Below are positions 43,485-51,714 of a stretch of DNA of 64,000 nucleotides, in pieces. Source of the DNA: Nitrospinaceae bacterium (GTDB lineage Bacteria; Nitrospinota; Nitrospinia; Nitrospinales; VA-1); contig JAJDAZ010000041.1 of NCBI GenBank assembly GCA_029261595.1, positions 1-64,000 on the forward strand, given 5' to 3'. The position numbers and the translations under genes were made by a program. The notes under the pieces were generated by a model, which did no database searches, was not told the origin of the DNA, and saw only the letters and a list, made by a program, of their open reading frames with translations. Every line of letters starts with the position of its first letter. Within the stretch, counting starts at the first letter, position 1.

Positions 43485-44705
43485 ATGCAACGGACCCCTG
43501 TCCACCTGGCCATCAAAATCGTCCTGGGAACCCTATTTCTCATCTGGGTCCTTTCTGCCGCCCAAAAGATCAAGGCGGAAGAATATGCGGTGCCTAATTC
43601 TGGCTCTCCCTATCTCGATTTGAACGACCTTGGAATCGATCAGATTCTGCACCTTCCCACTGGAATCCAGGTGACCAAGGACCAAATGATAGACATCGTC
43701 TCTGGGTCCCGGGTCATTTATGTCGGAGAAACCCACGACAACCTGGAAGCCCATCGCGCTCAGTTGGAAGTCATTGAACGGCTGAACAATATTTTTCCTG
43801 GAAAGATCACGGTGGGCCTGGAAATGTTCCGTCAGTCGGCGCAACCCGATCTTGACCGCTGGCATAACGGGGAATTGACTCAGGGCGAATTCAAAGCGCT
43901 CTTTCACAAAAACTGGGGACCGGGATTTAAACTTTATCGGTCCATTTTTGATTTCGCCAAAGAAAACTCCATTCGGCTCATCGGGCTCAAATCCTCCAGG
44001 GAAACCGAAACCCGGTTACGCAACGAAGGGCCGACCGCCCATCCCGAAAATTTTCCCGAAATGGACGAAACGGACATCCACCACAAGACCTTTTCCATGT
44101 CCATGTTCGGCGGCCATAACGATCATGCGGAGGCACTCGTCAAGCCCTACCAGATGCTCCTGCTCTGGGAGGAGGCGATGGCCCATGCCGTGGGAGAATT
44201 CCTGCAACATAATGCGGACGGGAAGCTCGTGGTCCTGGCGGGAGGCTTCCACGTGCAATACGGATTCGGAATCCCCAAGCGGGCCTTTCGCAGAATCCCG
44301 CACCCCTACTCCATCATCCTCCCCACGGTGACCCAACTGCCGGAAGAATTGAAAGACCGGGAAATGAAGGTGGAACATGTTTCCATTCCCCTGTATGCCG
44401 GCGATTTCGCCTGGCGGCTGGAGTATAAAGTTTTGCCAGTAAACAAAGTCAAGCTTGGGGTTCAACTCAAAGAAAGCGAGTCGAAAGTCCAAGTCCTTTT
44501 TGTGGGAGAAAACTCGAACGCCGATCAGGCGGGAATCCTGACAGGCGATGTTCTTCTGGCCCTGGGCGAAGAAAAAATTCTCGGCGTCGATGATCTGGTC
44601 ACCCGCCTGCAAACCTTCAATGTCGGCGACCGCGCCTTAATCCGTCTGCGCCGTGGTATGGAGGAGATGGACGTGGATGTCCTGTTACGGGAAGTCACGC
44701 CCTGA
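43485..44705 (+). CDS. ChaN-family protein with C-terminal PDZ domain
   Basis: The ORF track starts at a TTG (43443); I prefer the ATG at 43485, giving 406 residues and a signal-anchor-like N-terminus (LAIKIVLGTLFLIWVLSAA). The ChaN/Tiki-like domain (about 45-290) shows VIYVGETHDNLEAH, VGLEMFRQSAQP, SMFGGHNDHAE and LAGGFHVQYGFGIP, where the histidines may bind metal or haem. A PDZ domain follows (about 325-404, SNADQAGILTGDVLLALG). ChaN-PDZ fusions are periplasmic and of unclear role; haem or iron handling is a family-based guess. No lipobox is seen. Confidence 0.85.
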   Translation: MQRTPVHLAIKIVLGTLFLIWVLSAAQKIKAEEYAVPNSGSPYLDLNDLGIDQILHLPTGIQVTKDQMIDIVSGSRVIYVGETHDNLEAHRAQLEVIERLNNIFPGKITVGLEMFRQSAQPDLDRWHNGELTQGEFKALFHKNWGPGFKLYRSIFDFAKENSIRLIGLKSSRETETRLRNEGPTAHPENFPEMDETDIHHKTFSMSMFGGHNDHAEALVKPYQMLLLWEEAMAHAVGEFLQHNADGKLVVLAGGFHVQYGFGIPKRAFRRIPHPYSIILPTVTQLPEELKDREMKVEHVSIPLYAGDFAWRLEYKVLPVNKVKLGVQLKESESKVQVLFVGENSNADQAGILTGDVLLALGEEKILGVDDLVTRLQTFNVGDRALIRLRRGMEEMDVDVLLREVTP

Positions 44706-44718
44706 ATGGGCTAACGCC

Positions 44719-45498
44719 TCATCCGGCGGACTTGAGGGAGTCCACCAGGGATTGCATGTCGTTATCGCCGGTCAGTTTCAGGAATATTTCTTCCAGACCG
44801 CCCTGATCCTGCTCGGCCTTATGGCGTAATTCGGCAATCGACCCGTCCGCAATCATCTTTCCCTTCAAAATAATACCCACACGATGGCACATCGCTTCTG
44901 CGATCCCTAAAGAATGGGTGGACATGAACACCGTGGTGCCTTCTTTGCATAAGTCGCGGAACAGGTCTTTCACCTGCCTTGCGCCGCGCGGGTCAAGGCC
45001 TACCATCGGCTCATCGACGATGACCACTTTGGGGGCGTGGATCAGGGCTCCTGAAATGATCAACTTTTGTTTCATCCCGTGGGAATAGCCCTCGATCAAT
45101 TCGTGGGTAAAATCTTTCAGATCAAAAAATTCCAGAAACTTCATGGCGCGGGACCGGACCAACGGTTTTTCCATGGAATACAAATCGGCGATGAACTCCA
45201 GATACTCCATCCCGGTCAGTTTGTTGTATATATAAGGGCGGTCGGGAATGTAGCCCACCTGGGTCTTGGCCCGGACCGGGTCTTCATGAATATTCACGCC
45301 GCCAATGGTGATGGAACCGCTGGTGGGTTTGAGTAAACCCATCAATAATTTGATGGTGGTGGTTTTGCCCGCTCCGTTCGGCCCTAAAAACCCGAACAAC
45401 TGGCCTTTGGGGATTTCCAGGTTCAGGCCATCCAGAGCCAGCAGGGATTGATATTTTTTTACCAGGTTTTCAATTTTAATCACGAGTCCGTTCTCCAT
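44719..45498 (-). CDS. ABC transporter ATP-binding protein (ABC-2 type)
   Basis: The protein has 259 residues. Walker A is GPNGAGKTTT, the Q-loop is in TQVGYIPDRPYIY, the signature is YSHGMKQKL (in place of LSGGQ, usual in ABC-2 exporters), and Walker B with the catalytic glutamate is VVIVDEP. The H-loop reads STHSLGIAE. No permease gene is adjacent; only acylphosphatase and a small gene lie upstream on the same strand. The partner must be encoded elsewhere. The reading frame ends 13 bp from the convergent ChaN-PDZ gene. Confidence 0.93.
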   Translation of the reverse strand: MENGLVIKIENLVKKYQSLLALDGLNLEIPKGQLFGFLGPNGAGKTTTIKLLMGLLKPTSGSITIGGVNIHEDPVRAKTQVGYIPDRPYIYNKLTGMEYLEFIADLYSMEKPLVRSRAMKFLEFFDLKDFTHELIEGYSHGMKQKLIISGALIHAPKVVIVDEPMVGLDPRGARQVKDLFRDLCKEGTTVFMSTHSLGIAEAMCHRVGIILKGKMIADGSIAELRHKAEQDQGGLEEIFLKLTGDNDMQSLVDSLKSAG

Positions 45499-45504
45499 CG
45501 GAAT

Positions 45505-45777
45505 TTATCGGATAAAAAACTTGTCCATCGACTTCGGAGGAACCGGGGTTTCATTGATCCGGGTCACCTCCGCCTGAGGCGGCCCCTGCCGGCACCATTT
45601 AACGAATTCATCCAAATGAGCGCGGTCGCCTTCGACATGAATCTCCACGGTTCCGTCCGGGCAATTCTTGGCCCAACCGGTAAGGCCCCGTTCGGTGGCG
45701 AAGGACTGAGCGCTACCCCTGTACCAAACCCCCTGAACCCGTCCATGCACAACAATATGAACCGCTTCAATACCCAT
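45505..45777 (-). CDS. acyP: Acylphosphatase
   Basis: The ORF track extends to 45873, but the conserved domain starts at the ATG at 45777 (MGIEAVHIVVHGRVQGVWYRG), giving 90 residues, the normal length. The catalytic arginine is in VQGVWYRGS and the catalytic asparagine in LTGWAKNCPDGTVEIHVEG. It hydrolyses acyl phosphates such as acetyl phosphate and carbamoyl phosphate. It lies 6 bp before the ABC ATPase gene and 10 bp after the small unknown gene, so all three are one transcript. No cysteine-motif or frame oddity affects the domain. Confidence 0.94.
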   Translation of the reverse strand: MGIEAVHIVVHGRVQGVWYRGSAQSFATERGLTGWAKNCPDGTVEIHVEGDRAHLDEFVKWCRQGPPQAEVTRINETPVPPKSMDKFFIR

Positions 45778-45787
45778 CAAACTGAAT

Positions 45788-46024
45788 TTATTTTTTATGT
45801 TTCGGTTTCTCGAACAAATGCTGGATTTCCCGGTAAACCCCAAATATGGACCCGTCACTGATTTTGGGCCCAAATTTTCCCAGATCCCGCATAATGCGCT
45901 GAAATTCCGAGGTGCTCCCGGAAAATTTTTCTATCAAGGGGCCAAAATAGGCTTGCTCGTCGGGATCGAGCCGATCCAAAATAATGCGAAGACGAGCTTT
46001 CAGGGGTTCGAAATCTTTTTCCAT
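45788..46024 (-). CDS. Small helical protein of unknown function
   Basis: This 78-residue, charged protein is not recognised. It looks entirely helical (MEKDFEPLKARLRIILDRLDPDEQAYFGPLIEKF, then FQRIMRDLGKF) and ends in a basic tail (EKPKHKK). It lacks a signal peptide. It is the first gene of a minus-strand set with acyP and the ABC ATPase, 10 bp apart, which supports it as real. GGATATGG-like sequence lies just before its ATG. Confidence 0.6.
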   Translation of the reverse strand: MEKDFEPLKARLRIILDRLDPDEQAYFGPLIEKFSGSTSEFQRIMRDLGKFGPKISDGSIFGVYREIQHLFEKPKHKK

Positions 46025-46179
46025 ATCCTTTCTATACTAGCCCCACCCTAAGTTATTTTCAAGCCTGCAACGGAATGGTTTCCCTGGTCTTATCCCAAGG
46101 CTTGGAAAACCAACCCTCTTCAAAAAACCTGGAACCCCACAACCCGGTTCTTCTGCCAGGAAAGTCATGCCCTCCTTGT

Positions 46180-46493
46180 GCTCTTCTGATTAGATTTTAT
46201 TCGGAAGAATCAGTTTATCAAAGGTTTTACCTTAGATTATTCCCAAAAATACCCTAATTATCATGTGCAAAGACATTTAAACTAAGATAAAACAACACTT
46301 ATACCGAATATAAATATATAGGAATTATTGCAATTCCCAGGTTATCCCTTTACACTGAATTATCGGAAGAAACAATAATCCATTTATTTTCAAATGGTTA
46401 AAGACACTGAAATCCGCCAGCAATTCGATACTTTCATATTGGATAACCGAAAATGGACTCTCACCTTATTAATAATTCACTAAACCAACAGCC
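46180..46493 (+). promoter_or_regulatory. Conserved leader of TonB receptor 1
   Basis: About 310 nt before the receptor are colinear with the region before the second receptor. Shared blocks include TTCTGAT-AGATTT-ATTCG, GTTTATCAA-GGTTTT, AATATAA-TATAT followed by TTATTGCAA, and TTTA-ACTGAAT. The block with TATAA probably contains a promoter. No known riboswitch motif was recognised. The preceding 46025-46180 has no gene. Confidence 0.6.
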
Positions 46494-48560
46494 ATGAAAA
46501 CAAAATCCCTCCTCACTCTGCCTGAAAAGCCCTCGTTCGATGTTTGGAAATTAATTTGTATCTTCCTGGTGGTCTTGTTTTATTTGCATGGAAACGCTGA
46601 GGGAAATAATCAGACCGAACAAAATCCATTAAACTTGGCGGACCTCAGCTTGGAAGAACTGATGGACATCAAAGTCACATCAGTCTCCAAAAAGGAACAG
46701 ACGCTTTCACAGGCGGCGGCGGCTATTTTTGTTATCACGCAGGAGGATATTCGCCGCTCAGGGGTGACCACCATTCCAGAAGCGTTGCGCATGGCCCCAG
46801 GTGTGGAAGTCGCGCAGGTGGATGCCAACAAATGGGCCATCACCATACGCGGGTTCAACAACCTGTTCGCTAGCAAGCTGTTGGTGATGATTGACGGCCG
46901 GACCATCTACACGCCTTTATTCTCCGGGGTTTACTGGGATGTGCAGGACACGGTACTGGAAGACATCGACCGTATCGAGGTGATCCGCGGACCTGGAGGA
47001 ACCCTGTGGGGCGCCAACGCCGTTAACGGAGTCATCAACATCATCACCAAAAACGCCAAGGATACCCAGGGCGGCATGGTCACCGCCGGTGGAGGAACAT
47101 TAGAGAATGGCTTCGGCAGTATCCGTTACGGCGGCAAATTGGGGGAAGGGGATAAGGCTCATTACCGTGTATTCGCCAAGTATTTCAACCGCGATTCGTT
47201 CGATGAAGCCGCCGGCGCCGATGGCGCCGATGAATGGGAAGCAATTCGCGGCGGATTCCGTATGGATTTAACGCCTTCGGAAAATAACTCCTGGACGGTT
47301 CAGGGTGATTATTATGATGGGGAATCCGGCCAAAGGGTGAGCGAAGTGACTTCGTTGACCGCGCCCTTCTTAACCACCACAGACGATGACGTCCATGTGA
47401 AAGGCACCAACCTGCTGGCCCGCTGGAAACATTCCATTTCGGAGCAGTCCAGCACCACGCTTCAGGTTTATTACGACCGGGCGGAACGCGATGCAAAACC
47501 TCTCAAACAGACCATCGACACGTTTGATATGGATTTCCATCACCAATTTGGTATGGGCGAGCGCCATGACATCATCTGGGGAATTGGACAACGCTTTGTA
47601 TATGACGATATTGAGAACACGCTCGCTTTCTCATTTGCCCCCGACAACCGCCTGGCCCATACAACCAGCGCTTTTATTCAGGATGACATCACCCTTATCG
47701 AAAACAGGCTCCGTTTGACCCTGGGTTCCAAATTCGAGTGGAACTCATATACGGAGTTTGAATATCAGCCCAATGCCCGTGTTTTGTGGACCCCACACCC
47801 CAATCACTCGGTTTGGGCCTCGGTTTCGCGGGCGGTGAGAACTCCGGCGCGAACGGATGACAGTTTCCGTCTCAATTTCCTGGCAGTCCCCGGCTTTGGG
47901 CTCAATAGTCTTTTTACTATATTCGGTAATAATAATTTAAAATCCGAAGACCTCGTGGCCTACGAACTGGGCTATCGTTTGCAACCGAACGAAAAAATTT
48001 TCCTGGATATAGCCACGTACTTTCATTCCTATGATGATCTTGTATCTCAGGAACCTATAACCCCCTTTACCGAAACCACTCCGGCGCCGACCCATCTGGT
48101 AATTGCCACCCAATTCCAAAATAAGCTGTCCGGAAAAGCGTATGGCGTGGAAATCGCCGGAAAGTGGAAAGTTTTTGACTGGTGGGAGTTAAATACCGCC
48201 TTCAACTGGTTTCAATTTGACCTGGATCAAACCCCTCCTAGCGCAGACACCACTACTAAGTTAGATGACGGAAACAGCCCAAAATATCAGTTCAACATCC
48301 GCTCCCACCTCAAACTCCCATATCACCTGGAACTGGATACGGCATTGTTTGTCACTGACGAGCTCGACAACCTGCGAATTCCCAGTTACAACCGGCTGGA
48401 CGCCCGCATTGGCTGGCTACCCACGGAAACCCTGGAAATGAGCCTGGTGTTTCAAAACCTGACGGACCCACGGCATAAGGAATTTGGCGGCAGTGAAGGA
48501 GGGTCTGTGAGAAATGAAGTTCCGCGTAGTGTCTATGGAAAGGTGGTCTGGAAATTTTGA
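46494..48560 (+). CDS. TonB-dependent outer-membrane receptor 1
   Basis: The protein has 688 residues. After a signal peptide (about 19-37, WKLICIFLVVLFYLHGNAEG) comes DLSLEELMDIKVTSVSKKEQ, which likely includes the TonB-interaction segment. The plug domain (about 70-185) includes VITQEDIRRSG, APGVEVAQVD, RGFNNLFASKLLVMIDGR, IEVIRGPGGTLWGANAVNGVINIITK. The beta-barrel follows and ends in the aromatic VYGKVVWKF. The substrate is not evident. Its neighbour at 48986 is a paralogue with nearly the same N-terminus, and both share a leader. No TonB-ExbB-ExbD genes are in the window. Confidence 0.92.
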   Translation: MKTKSLLTLPEKPSFDVWKLICIFLVVLFYLHGNAEGNNQTEQNPLNLADLSLEELMDIKVTSVSKKEQTLSQAAAAIFVITQEDIRRSGVTTIPEALRMAPGVEVAQVDANKWAITIRGFNNLFASKLLVMIDGRTIYTPLFSGVYWDVQDTVLEDIDRIEVIRGPGGTLWGANAVNGVINIITKNAKDTQGGMVTAGGGTLENGFGSIRYGGKLGEGDKAHYRVFAKYFNRDSFDEAAGADGADEWEAIRGGFRMDLTPSENNSWTVQGDYYDGESGQRVSEVTSLTAPFLTTTDDDVHVKGTNLLARWKHSISEQSSTTLQVYYDRAERDAKPLKQTIDTFDMDFHHQFGMGERHDIIWGIGQRFVYDDIENTLAFSFAPDNRLAHTTSAFIQDDITLIENRLRLTLGSKFEWNSYTEFEYQPNARVLWTPHPNHSVWASVSRAVRTPARTDDSFRLNFLAVPGFGLNSLFTIFGNNNLKSEDLVAYELGYRLQPNEKIFLDIATYFHSYDDLVSQEPITPFTETTPAPTHLVIATQFQNKLSGKAYGVEIAGKWKVFDWWELNTAFNWFQFDLDQTPPSADTTTKLDDGNSPKYQFNIRSHLKLPYHLELDTALFVTDELDNLRIPSYNRLDARIGWLPTETLEMSLVFQNLTDPRHKEFGGSEGGSVRNEVPRSVYGKVVWKF

Positions 48561-48689
48561 CCGCGTCCGCAATATTTTAATCGCTGACGTGGATTCTTTT
48601 CTGACTAAAAGGTATTCAGAGAATTTGTTCTTTTCTTCTGAGCTTTTCTGGCCGAGAAAAGTTTGCCGTCTGCTTTCCTCAATAATGGC

Positions 48690-48985
48690 TTTCTGATGAG
48701 ATTTCATTCGAAAGTAACGGTTTATCAAGGGTTTTCCATAGAGCCCTCTTTCACATACCATATTCTTCATGAGCAAGGCATCTAACTTCATATAAAACAA
48801 TCATTAAACCCAATATAATTATATGGAAATTATTGCAAATCGCTGACCTTCCATTTATACTGAATCATATAAAATACTTTATTTCAAATAGTTATGATCG
48901 GGAACCTTCCTGTTCCAAGGAGCCGGGGAATGCCTATCGGAAAACCGAATATCGTCTTTCATCTCATTAACAATGTACTAAACAA
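48690..48985 (+). promoter_or_regulatory. Conserved leader of TonB receptor 2
   Basis: This is the second copy of the conserved upstream region. It shares TTCTGATGAGATTTCATTCG, GTTTATCAAGGGTTTTCC, AATATAATTATATGG and ATTATTGCAAAT, TTTATACTGAATCAT, then TATTTCAAATAGTTA, in the same order as the first copy. TATAAT near 48814 may be a -10. A direct sigma-54 site is not present because the GG-GC spacing is 8 instead of 10. 48561-48689 shows no gene. Confidence 0.6.
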
Positions 48986-51061
48986 ATGGTCATTAAAAAA
49001 AAATTTCTCCTCACCCTGTCTGAAAAGCTCTCACTCGATTTTTGGAAATTAATGTGTATTTCCATGGTGGCCTCGTTTTATTTAAATGGAAACGCTGAAG
49101 GAAAAGAGCAGGATGAACAAATTCCCATAAATTTGGCGGACCTCAGCTTGGAAGAACTGATGGACATCAAAGTCACCTCGGTGGCAAAAAAGGAACAGAA
49201 GCTCTCACAAGCGGCCGCGGCGATTCATGTGATCACCCAGGAAGACATCCGTCGTTCGGGGATGAACAGTATTCCGGAACTTTTACGCACGGTTCCGGGA
49301 TTGCAGGTGGCTAAATTCGATTCAAATACCTGGGCCATCTCGGCCCGCGGATTCAATTTTCGTTTTGCCAGCAAACTTTTGGTGTTGATCGACGGTCGGT
49401 CCATATACACACCCGTTTTTTCAGGGATCAACTGGGACGATCACGATCTGCCTTTGGAAGACATTGAACGCATTGAAGTCATACGAGGTCCGGGAGGCAC
49501 CTTGTGGGGAGCAAATGCCGTCAATGGCGTGATCAATATCATCACCAAGCACACCGAAGACACCCAGGGAGGTCTGGTTAGCGGGGGGGCGGGGACCGAA
49601 GAAAAAGGATTCACCACGATTCGCTATGGCGGCAAAATCAGCGAAGATGCTAAATATCGCGTGTATGGAAAATATTTCAACCGGGATGAATCGGTCACAC
49701 GAACCGGTGGCTCTGGAAACGATGATTGGCATGCCACTCGCGGAGGGTTTCGCGTTGATTGGAAGGCATCGGAAAAAAACTCTCTGATGTTTACCGGAGA
49801 TTATTTCGAGGGAGAATCGAATTTTAGGGTTCGCAATCAAGTGAAATCTTTAACCGCTCCTTTTGCGGCCAGTTTCAATACGACCGCTGAAGTTGATGGC
49901 GCTCACTTTCTCACCAAGTGGAAACGTCAACTTTCTGCGAATTCGGATTTGGCTCTTCAAGTCTATTACAATCGGGAAAGGCGAAGGAGCCGCTTCATTC
50001 CACAATTGTTAGAGGATACGTTCGACATTGATTTTCAGCACCACTTTAAATTAAATGACCGGAACAAAATCTTTTGGGGATTGGGACAGCGTTTTGTTTA
50101 TGATTCTTTAGAAGGTAATTTGGGTTTTTCATTCAGCCCGAAATACCGGCTCAACCACCGTTCCAGCCTTTTTGTTCAAGATGAAATCACCATCGTCCCC
50201 GACCAAGTCCGTTTGACCTTAGGGTCGAAGTTCGAAGAAAATTCCTACACCGGGTTTGAGATTCAGCCCAGCGCGCGAATATTATGGACCCCAAATGAAA
50301 ATCATTCAATTTGGGCCGCTGTTTCTCGAGCCGTAAGAACTCCGTCCCGCACTGAGGATACGGGCCGTATCAATGTCACTGCATCAGCAGGCCCGGTTTT
50401 ACTCACCAAATTTGGTTCCAACGATTATGGGTCCGAAGAGCTTCTTGCCCTGGAGTTGGGTTACAGAGGCCAGCTCAGGAAAGATTTTTATTTCGACATA
50501 GCCACGTTTGCGCACGTTTACGAAAACCTACTCACTCAGGAGAGACAATCTCCATTTGTAGAAACAACCCCGGCGCCCGCCCATACAGTCGTTCCGTTTG
50601 TCGTTGACAATCTGGGTTCGGGAGAAATATTTGGAGTGGAGCTATTCGCCAACTGGAAACCAATAAACTGGTGGACTTTGAAAGGTGGGCTGACCTTTTT
50701 GGCAGTCGATTTCCATTTGAATGCCGCAAGTACGGACACAGCCTTGATTCAATCGGAAGATAACGATCCCAATGTTCAGTGGCAATTGCACTCGCATATG
50801 GATTTGCCGCACCAATTGGAACTCGATACGGCGCTGTATTACGTTGACGAGCTGGAAAACCTCAATGTACCCGATTACACCCGGCTGGATATAAGGCTGG
50901 GCTGGCATCCCACCGATGAAGTTGAATTGAGCCTCGTCGGTCAAAATCTGACGGACCCAGAACACCCGGAGTTTGGCAATTCCATACTTTCAACCGGGAC
51001 GGCCACTCAAGTGGAACGCTCTGTTTATGGGAAAGTCACCTGGAAATTTGGCGAGAAATGA
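48986..51061 (+). CDS. TonB-dependent outer-membrane receptor 2 (paralogue)
   Basis: The protein has 691 residues and the same layout as receptor 1: signal peptide (FWKLMCISMVASFYLNGNAEG), DLSLEELMDIKVTSVAKKEQ, plug domain with RRSGMNSIPELLRTVPGLQVAKF, RGFNFRFASKLLVLIDGR, and the barrel ending in VYGKVTWKF plus GEK. The N-terminal 150 residues are almost identical to receptor 1, while the barrel strands and loops differ more. This suggests duplication followed by divergence in ligand-binding loops. It lies 425 bp after receptor 1 with its own leader. The YfiR gene follows after 83 bp. Confidence 0.92.
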   Translation: MVIKKKFLLTLSEKLSLDFWKLMCISMVASFYLNGNAEGKEQDEQIPINLADLSLEELMDIKVTSVAKKEQKLSQAAAAIHVITQEDIRRSGMNSIPELLRTVPGLQVAKFDSNTWAISARGFNFRFASKLLVLIDGRSIYTPVFSGINWDDHDLPLEDIERIEVIRGPGGTLWGANAVNGVINIITKHTEDTQGGLVSGGAGTEEKGFTTIRYGGKISEDAKYRVYGKYFNRDESVTRTGGSGNDDWHATRGGFRVDWKASEKNSLMFTGDYFEGESNFRVRNQVKSLTAPFAASFNTTAEVDGAHFLTKWKRQLSANSDLALQVYYNRERRRSRFIPQLLEDTFDIDFQHHFKLNDRNKIFWGLGQRFVYDSLEGNLGFSFSPKYRLNHRSSLFVQDEITIVPDQVRLTLGSKFEENSYTGFEIQPSARILWTPNENHSIWAAVSRAVRTPSRTEDTGRINVTASAGPVLLTKFGSNDYGSEELLALELGYRGQLRKDFYFDIATFAHVYENLLTQERQSPFVETTPAPAHTVVPFVVDNLGSGEIFGVELFANWKPINWWTLKGGLTFLAVDFHLNAASTDTALIQSEDNDPNVQWQLHSHMDLPHQLELDTALYYVDELENLNVPDYTRLDIRLGWHPTDEVELSLVGQNLTDPEHPEFGNSILSTGTATQVERSVYGKVTWKFGEK

Positions 51062-51143
51062 ATCAAATGATAATCAGGCTTTTCCCTATAATGAAGAAAT
51101 CAGACATAAAGTCAAAAATCGCGGAACCTACACGGAACCTGTC

Positions 51144-51713
51144 TTGATAAAAAAGCTAAATAAAATTTTAATCGTCGCCTTTGTTTCATTATGGGCCCAT
51201 TTGATGACGCCATCGGATTCCTCTGGTGCGGCTCCTATGGAATATCAGGTCAAGGCGGCTTTTATATATAAGTTTATCAATTTCATCGAGTGGCCTGCCA
51301 AGGCATGGAAAAATGCCGAGGATACGCTGGTGATCGGTGTCTTAGGAGAAAACCCTATTTTAGAGGCTCTCCATTCCCTTCCCCTAAATAAAGTTCAGAA
51401 CCGCCAGATAAAAATTAAACGCATAAAAAACCTTCAGGATTTAAAGTCCACTCATATCGTTTTTATCGATGAATCAGAAAAGCCCGATTTGAAAAATATT
51501 TTGGACCATTTGAAGGAAACATGGGTTTTAACGATCAGCGACACTAAAGAATTTGCAAAAATGGGCGGCATGATTAATTTTTTCCTCGACAATGAAAAAA
51601 TCCGGTTTGAAATGAACCCCGAGGCCGCAGAAGAAGCAGAATTAAAAATCAGCTCCAAAATATTGAGACTGGCTACGATTGTTAAGACCCAACGTTCCTC
51701 CGAGGCAAATTAA
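51144..51713 (+). CDS. YfiR/DUF4154-family periplasmic protein
   Basis: The track ORF starts inside the receptor (50973). I place the start at the TTG at 51144, which opens a clear signal peptide ([19 protein letters not shown]), giving 189 residues. The domain starts [20 protein letters not shown], the YfiR signature, and ends near [11 protein letters not shown]. In Pseudomonas, YfiR is a periplasmic repressor of the diguanylate cyclase YfiN. There is no cysteine in the mature protein, so the disulfide switch known for YfiR is absent. The stop is one base before the kinase start, so the pair is tightly coupled. Confidence 0.88.
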   Translation: MIKKLNKILIVAFVSLWAHLMTPSDSSGAAPMEYQVKAAFIYKFINFIEWPAKAWKNAEDTLVIGVLGENPILEALHSLPLNKVQNRQIKIKRIKNLQDLKSTHIVFIDESEKPDLKNILDHLKETWVLTISDTKEFAKMGGMINFFLDNEKIRFEMNPEAAEEAELKISSKILRLATIVKTQRSSEAN

Positions 51714-51714
51714 A

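Noticed and set aside
48810-48835. Sigma-54-like promoter in the receptor leaders
   Set aside because: The GG and GC elements are 7-8 bp apart instead of 10, and the sequence differs between the two copies.
50973-51143. Upstream part of the YfiR ORF
   Set aside because: It overlaps the receptor 3' end and would put about 57 residues before the signal peptide.
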